This document shows, piece by piece, positions 44,059 to 47,556 of a DNA stretch of 47,556 nucleotides; the stretch's first letter is position 1; each line of letters begins with the position of its first letter. Under the pieces are notes generated by a model. The model made no database searches and was not told the DNA's origin. It was given only the letters and a program-made list of their open reading frames with translations. The stretch covers positions 1-47,556 of the forward strand of contig CAJWBJ010000019.1 of assembly GCA_913020495.1 (NCBI GenBank), read 5' to 3'. Origin of the DNA: an uncultured Oleiphilus sp. Lineage in GTDB: Bacteria; Pseudomonadota; Gammaproteobacteria; Pseudomonadales; Oleiphilaceae. The position numbers were made by a program, and so were the translations under genes.

Positions 44059-44781
44059 TTAGTAAGTGACGAAAATCTTATTATAAGTACCATCAATTTT
44101 TATTGATTCGAATGCATCCCTGAGTTTTTTCTTATCCGTATCCGGGATCGCATTTTTAGTGCTAGCTAAATAGAGTGTCTTCTCGGAAAAAGATTTTCCA
44201 TATATTAATGTATCCGGGTTGCCTCCTATGAGTTTAAAGCCTTTTATTGCAGCAGTTTTACCATGAGCCAGCATGACCTTTCCTTTTTGCGTTTTTAAGC
44301 TTTGGAAACATTTTTGTTCCTGTACTTTGGTTCGGATTTTTGTAAAACCTAAATCTCTTAATTTATATTCCGCGGGTGATTCTCTAAACGCGCATACGGG
44401 TAAGTTTTTGAGGGCATCAAGATTTGTGATATCGATCGATCGGTCATTGGTAATAAAAGTAAGTTTGTATTTATAAATGGGCAGAATCCAATCGTATGAT
44501 GACTCCCTATCTTTCGTTCGGGTAAGCGGGGTAATAACCAAACCTTTGTCGGGAGCGGCCTCGGTTACTTTTTTCTGGTTGCGAATCCAGGGGCCTTTTT
44601 TAATATAAAGTTTTAAATTACTGCGAGAAAAAACTTCTTCTACAATTTCATTAAAAAAGTTCTCGGCACTTTTTTCACCCGCCATTATCTTAGATGGACC
44701 AGCGGTTAATAAGGTATAGTTTTTAGCTGAGCAGAGTGAAGATAGTAATGTAAGCAGGCATATGATGATTAAATGTTTCAT
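44059..44781 (-). CDS. Orphan periplasmic solute-binding-like protein (SBP_bac_3 / PBPb type)
   Basis: The 240-residue protein has a clear signal peptide (MKHLIIICLLTLLSSLCSA, cleavage before KNY) and a periplasmic binding-protein type II fold of the amino-acid-binding type: FFNEIVEEVFSRSNLKL..., LTRTKDRESSYDWILPIYKYKLTFI, and LPVCAFRESPAEYKLRDLGF. Two conserved cysteines (in LPVCAFR and QKCFQSL) could form a disulfide. No permease or ATPase is adjacent; such orphans may be sensors or remnants of transporters. I use the ATG at 44781; a GTG at 44793 adds four residues. Ligand unknown. Confidence 0.78.
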   Translation of the reverse strand: MKHLIIICLLTLLSSLCSAKNYTLLTAGPSKIMAGEKSAENFFNEIVEEVFSRSNLKLYIKKGPWIRNQKKVTEAAPDKGLVITPLTRTKDRESSYDWILPIYKYKLTFITNDRSIDITNLDALKNLPVCAFRESPAEYKLRDLGFTKIRTKVQEQKCFQSLKTQKGKVMLAHGKTAAIKGFKLIGGNPDTLIYGKSFSEKTLYLASTKNAIPDTDKKKLRDAFESIKIDGTYNKIFVTY

Positions 44782-44889
44782 AAAAGGGCTCACAGGTCAG
44801 TCAAATTGTTGGATTCTTAACCAATTAGATTAGCACAAAGTGGCAGATTTACAGCTTTAACTGATCTATCGTGATCGTACGTAAGGATA

Positions 44890-46143
44890 TTATTTAGGTT
44901 TTTTCTTTCCATAGGCTCGGTTTTTTCGTCTGTTTTTTTGTGCTGTTCGACTGTTCTTTCGAGAGGTAGGTGCCTGTTTCGTTAAATCTGGTTCGTAGCC
45001 CGGAAGCCACTGTTGGGGTAAGCGAGCATCGAGTACTGCTTCTACTTCTTCTAGTAAATACTCTTCACCGACACTTAATAGCGAAATCGCCAAGCCTTTA
45101 TTGCCTGCACGGCCCGTTCTGCCGATGCGATGAATGTAGTCTTCTGCGATGTAAGGGAGTTCATAATTGATGACGTATTTAAGCTGGTCAATATCCAAGC
45201 CTCGGGCAGCCACATCAGTGGCGACCAAGGCGCGAACTTTCTTATCTTTGAAGTCTGCGAGGGCCTTTTCTCTGGCTCCCTGGGATTTATCGCCATGAAT
45301 GGTTTGCGCTTTTATACCGTCTTTACACATTTCTTTGGCGAGTGCATCGGCCCCTTGTTTGGTACGAGTAAATATCAGTACCTGATGCCAGTTTTTTGAA
45401 CCAATTAGGTAAGATGTTAATTCTCGTTTTCTGTCTTCATCCACCGCGTAAACCATTTGCTCAACTTGGCTTGCAGCGGTATTTTTTTCATCAATTTCAA
45501 TTAACTTCGGGGTAGTTAATAGCTTTTTACTTAATTTGAATATGGCATCGTCAAAAGTGGCTGAAAACAATAATGTCTGGCGATCATCAGGGATGACTTT
45601 GAGAATGCGATTGATATCGGTAATAAAACCCATATCCAGCATACGATCAGCTTCATCAAAAACGATCTGTTTGATTTGGCTTAAATTAATGGCCTCTCTA
45701 AAGATCAAGTCGAGTAACCGGCCGGGTGTGGCGACAAGAATGTCTATGCCATTTTTGAGTGCTTCCAGTTGTGGGTTGATACTCACGCCACCATAAGCAA
45801 TGGCATTTTTTATCGCTGTTTTTTTTCCGTATTTTTCGAAACTATTAAATACTTGTTGGGCAAGCTCTCTGGTCGGCGTTAATACGAGGGTTTGTAAGTG
45901 TTTTGGGCTTGACTCATCGGAAGATGAGGGTGTTTGTATTTTGTATGATTCTTGAATGTTGTGTATTAAAGGGAGTGCAAAAGCCGCCGTTTTTCCTGTG
46001 CCTGTTTGTGCTCTGGCCATGATGTCGTGGCCTTTTAATATTTCAGGAACCGCTGCTGATTGAATTGGTGTCGGTTCAGAGTAGCCTAGATCGGTAATGG
46101 TGGTGACAAGTTGTTGATGAAGACCTAAAGATGAAAAACTCAT
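44890..46143 (-). CDS. rhlE: DEAD-box RNA helicase (RhlE-like)
   Basis: The 417-residue ATP-dependent RNA helicase has the Q motif FSSLGLHQQLVTTITDLGYSEPTPIQ, Walker A AQTGTGKT (45-52), PTRELAQQ, TPGR, DEAD (163-166), SAT, and motif VI HRIGRTGRAG. A basic C-terminal tail (RKNSRTAQKNRRKNRAYGKKKPK) probably binds RNA. Best fit is RhlE, which remodels ribosome assembly intermediates and joins the degradosome in some bacteria; other DEAD-box assignments are possible. Together with rne, rnm and rraA, it is one of several RNA-metabolism genes in the window. Confidence 0.88.
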   Translation of the reverse strand: MSFSSLGLHQQLVTTITDLGYSEPTPIQSAAVPEILKGHDIMARAQTGTGKTAAFALPLIHNIQESYKIQTPSSSDESSPKHLQTLVLTPTRELAQQVFNSFEKYGKKTAIKNAIAYGGVSINPQLEALKNGIDILVATPGRLLDLIFREAINLSQIKQIVFDEADRMLDMGFITDINRILKVIPDDRQTLLFSATFDDAIFKLSKKLLTTPKLIEIDEKNTAASQVEQMVYAVDEDRKRELTSYLIGSKNWHQVLIFTRTKQGADALAKEMCKDGIKAQTIHGDKSQGAREKALADFKDKKVRALVATDVAARGLDIDQLKYVINYELPYIAEDYIHRIGRTGRAGNKGLAISLLSVGEEYLLEEVEAVLDARLPQQWLPGYEPDLTKQAPTSRKNSRTAQKNRRKNRAYGKKKPK

Positions 46144-46253
46144 TGTGCACCATTATCGTGAATTGATGGTATATGGAATAGTCAGGCGGGCAGTGTACTT
46201 AATTTCATGAGTGTTCAAAAGAGGGAGGGTTATGGTTTTTATTGCAGTAATTG

Positions 46254-46288
46254 AGCTCCCCCACGTAAATATTTCCGTTGGGGGAGCT
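46254..46288. terminator. Strong stem-loop between the REC/GGDEF-like gene and rhlE
   Basis: AGCTCCCCCA (46254-46263) pairs perfectly with TGGGGGAGCT (46279-46288); the 15-nt loop is AT-rich. On the minus strand, the direction of both genes, the following bases are not U-rich. On the plus strand a GTTGTTGGTTTTT tract follows, but no plus-strand gene is upstream. Confidence 0.55.
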
Positions 46289-46322
46289 GTTGTTGGTTTT
46301 TCTAGACATAGAAAATCTGGCT

Positions 46323-47303
46323 TTACGATGAAGCGCTTAATGCCTCGTCACTTTTCCAGCGTGAAATAGAAATAGTATCTGTTTCAATTGCATTGACTAG
46401 CTGGTGTTGGCAGCCTTTTTCAATTTCGGCAATGGCTGGTGATGGTGTCTGGTCGTCAATCGTACAAACACTGGTGGCGGTTTTAATCGAGATATAACCT
46501 GAAGAGGTTCTAAAAGATTTGTGATTTAATCCGTCATGAATGCGGCGGTACGAACCAAGTGTGCAGTGATCAATGTGCGAAAAATGTGCAATGATCGCAT
46601 ACTGGTGTTCGGCAACACGACAAAGTGAATCTAGTGGGCGAATTAAGCTGAGTAGGCGACGAGAAATACCAAGAGCAAGCTCATCACATGTCATATGATT
46701 ATGCTGTTTTTTGATCTTTTCCCAGTCTTTAATGCTAATAAGCATATAACTGGTCGCACCACCTCTTGATTCTGTATGTTTGAGCATGCTTTTTAAAGAA
46801 TCTCTTGCATGACGCATATTACCAATACCTGTTTCGATATCGACAATATTTCTGTCTTCAAGGTGACGATTATTTTCAAGTAATAACTGGTTAGCTGCTA
46901 ACATCGAATTTTGGCGATCGGCCATGCGATCTGCTGCAAAAACCCTGGGTAGCAATTGTTTAGACATTTCGGCTTTGAATATAAAGTCGTCAATGCCCTG
47001 ATCAAATGCTTTATTGAGTGCGCTGGTACCTTCTTTTGCGGTGAGCAATATAATGTAAGTGAAATGGTTACACAACTCATCCATTTGACGGACACGAAAA
47101 GTCAGTTCCAAACCATCAACTTCAGGCATTAACCAATCGGCAATTAATACGCTTGCCTTACGTTGGTCCATCATTTTTAGGGCGGTAATCGCATCATTTG
47201 CGATGCGTATATCTCGGTATCCGGCTTTTGAAAGAGTTTTTCCAATAATGGTGCTGCTGAACTTTGTGTCGTCAACAACAACAATAGAAAGATCTAAATT
47301 CAT
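46323..47303 (-). CDS. Response regulator with degenerate GGDEF-like domain
   Basis: The 326-residue protein has a receiver domain (1-~125) with Asp11/Asp12, phospho-acceptor Asp56 (IADWLMPEVDG), Thr88 and Lys110. A linker helix (126-150) leads to a GGDEF-like fold. The GGDEF signature is replaced by AEHQY (231-235), and the substrate loop D-x-LTGL-x-NRR is DIETGIGNMRH (155-165), so diguanylate cyclase activity is unlikely. It may act as a c-di-GMP or GTP effector, or as a phosphorylation-dependent scaffold. It is divergent from yajQ with 230 bp between. Confidence 0.87.
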   Translation of the reverse strand: MNLDLSIVVVDDTKFSSTIIGKTLSKAGYRDIRIANDAITALKMMDQRKASVLIADWLMPEVDGLELTFRVRQMDELCNHFTYIILLTAKEGTSALNKAFDQGIDDFIFKAEMSKQLLPRVFAADRMADRQNSMLAANQLLLENNRHLEDRNIVDIETGIGNMRHARDSLKSMLKHTESRGGATSYMLISIKDWEKIKKQHNHMTCDELALGISRRLLSLIRPLDSLCRVAEHQYAIIAHFSHIDHCTLGSYRRIHDGLNHKSFRTSSGYISIKTATSVCTIDDQTPSPAIAEIEKGCQHQLVNAIETDTISISRWKSDEALSASS

Positions 47304-47430
47304 AATAGTATAAAGTCCTTATCTCAGTGTTTTATCCCTACAGGTTGGCGCTACGAAAAACCCTACGTTTTTAATATTCGACTGCCGACCCTACATCGAG
47401 AAAATAAGCTACTGAGCATTTTTTATTGGG

Positions 47431-47461
47431 CCTGTTCTTAATTATATGTTTAAGAATCAGG
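47431..47461. repeat. Inverted repeat upstream of yajQ
   Basis: CCTGTTCTTAA (47431-47441) and TTAAGAATCAGG (47450-47461) are complementary except for a single bulged base. It lies 9 bp before the candidate yajQ -35 box, a suitable place for an operator. Confidence 0.45.
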
Positions 47462-47469
47462 TGGAAGGC

Positions 47470-47497
47470 TTGTTTAGCTCTTCCTTAGTTATATAAT
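47470..47497 (+). promoter_or_regulatory. Candidate sigma-70 promoter for yajQ
   Basis: TTGTTT (47470-47475), a 16-bp spacer and a perfect TATAAT (47492-47497) lie 36 bp before the ATG. Confidence 0.5.
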
Positions 47498-47533
47498 GCG
47501 CTAACTTAATTATTAGTCTGGAAGGAGTATAGC

Positions 47534-47556
47534 ATGCCATCATTTGATACGGTCTC
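47534..47556 (+). CDS. yajQ: YajQ-family nucleotide-binding protein (first 7 codons)
   Basis: The window ends 23 bases into a frame that reads MPSFDTV, then a serine-type codon. This matches the very conserved YajQ start (MPSFDIVSE). GAAGGAG lies 6 bp upstream of the ATG, and a TATAAT promoter lies above it. YajQ-family proteins bind RNA or nucleotides, and in Xanthomonas and Pseudomonas bind c-di-GMP. The evidence is short, but start, ribosome site and promoter all agree. Confidence 0.75.

Overview
The window is chromosomal DNA of a moderately AT-rich gammaproteobacterium, most likely a marine Oceanospirillales/Pseudomonadales-type organism. That placement rests on gene order (the rne/rluC divergence followed by maf, yceD-rpmF-plsX-fabD-fabG-acpP-fabF-pabC-mltG-tmk), on a ppsR/ppsA pair, on LPS heptose genes, and on several signalling proteins with PilZ, GGDEF-like, MshEN-like and YajQ features. 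Genus cannot be fixed from sequence reading alone. No rRNA, tRNA, CRISPR array, transposase or phage gene was seen.

Layout. 1-1286 (minus): most of a type II secretion/type IV pilus assembly ATPase, cut by the left edge. 1598-4918 (minus): hldE, a family 9 glycosyltransferase and a TSUP permease. 5221-8576 (plus): an alpha/beta hydrolase translationally coupled to an atypical RecQ helicase. 8753-12473: a GNAT acetyltransferase, a long-chain acyl-CoA synthetase and a convergent AraC regulator. 12558-15123 (minus): a response regulator with a C-terminal membrane anchor next to a PEGA-MORN envelope protein; this is the best candidate here for an undescribed system. 15527-22408: an M16C metallopeptidase, ppsR, ppsA and rraA. 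22484-26281: a PilZ protein, an SH3/coiled-coil membrane protein, YciI, a VC0807-like membrane protein, an Rnm/YciV PHP nuclease and a YecA-family protein. 26404-32828: RNase E with a long structured leader, RluC, a HAD phosphatase and an S49 peptidase. 32855-41807: maf, then the ribosome/phospholipid/fatty acid cluster from yceD to tmk. 41833-43492 (minus): a CueR regulator and an SO_0444-type Cu/Zn exporter with a complete MerR-class promoter. 43767-47303 (minus): a kinase-gene remnant, an orphan solute-binding protein, a RhlE-type RNA helicase and a REC/degenerate-GGDEF protein. The last 23 bases are the start of yajQ (plus).

How the genes fit together. The central block couples translation (rpmF, rluC, rne, rnm, rraA) to membrane lipid synthesis (plsX, fabD, fabG, acpP, fabF) and cofactor or wall synthesis (pabC, mltG). 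Its main promoter, just before yceD, is near consensus with a GC-rich discriminator and is predicted to give an almost leaderless message. fabH is absent between plsX and fabD, and holB does not follow tmk, where the copper operon and a gene remnant are found instead. Three copies of a palindromic dispersed repeat lie between genes, two of them bracketing tmk and the copper operon. Four of six convergent gene junctions carry strong stem-loops that lack a clear U-tract. Many genes use TTG or GTG starts, several with strong Shine-Dalgarno sequences.
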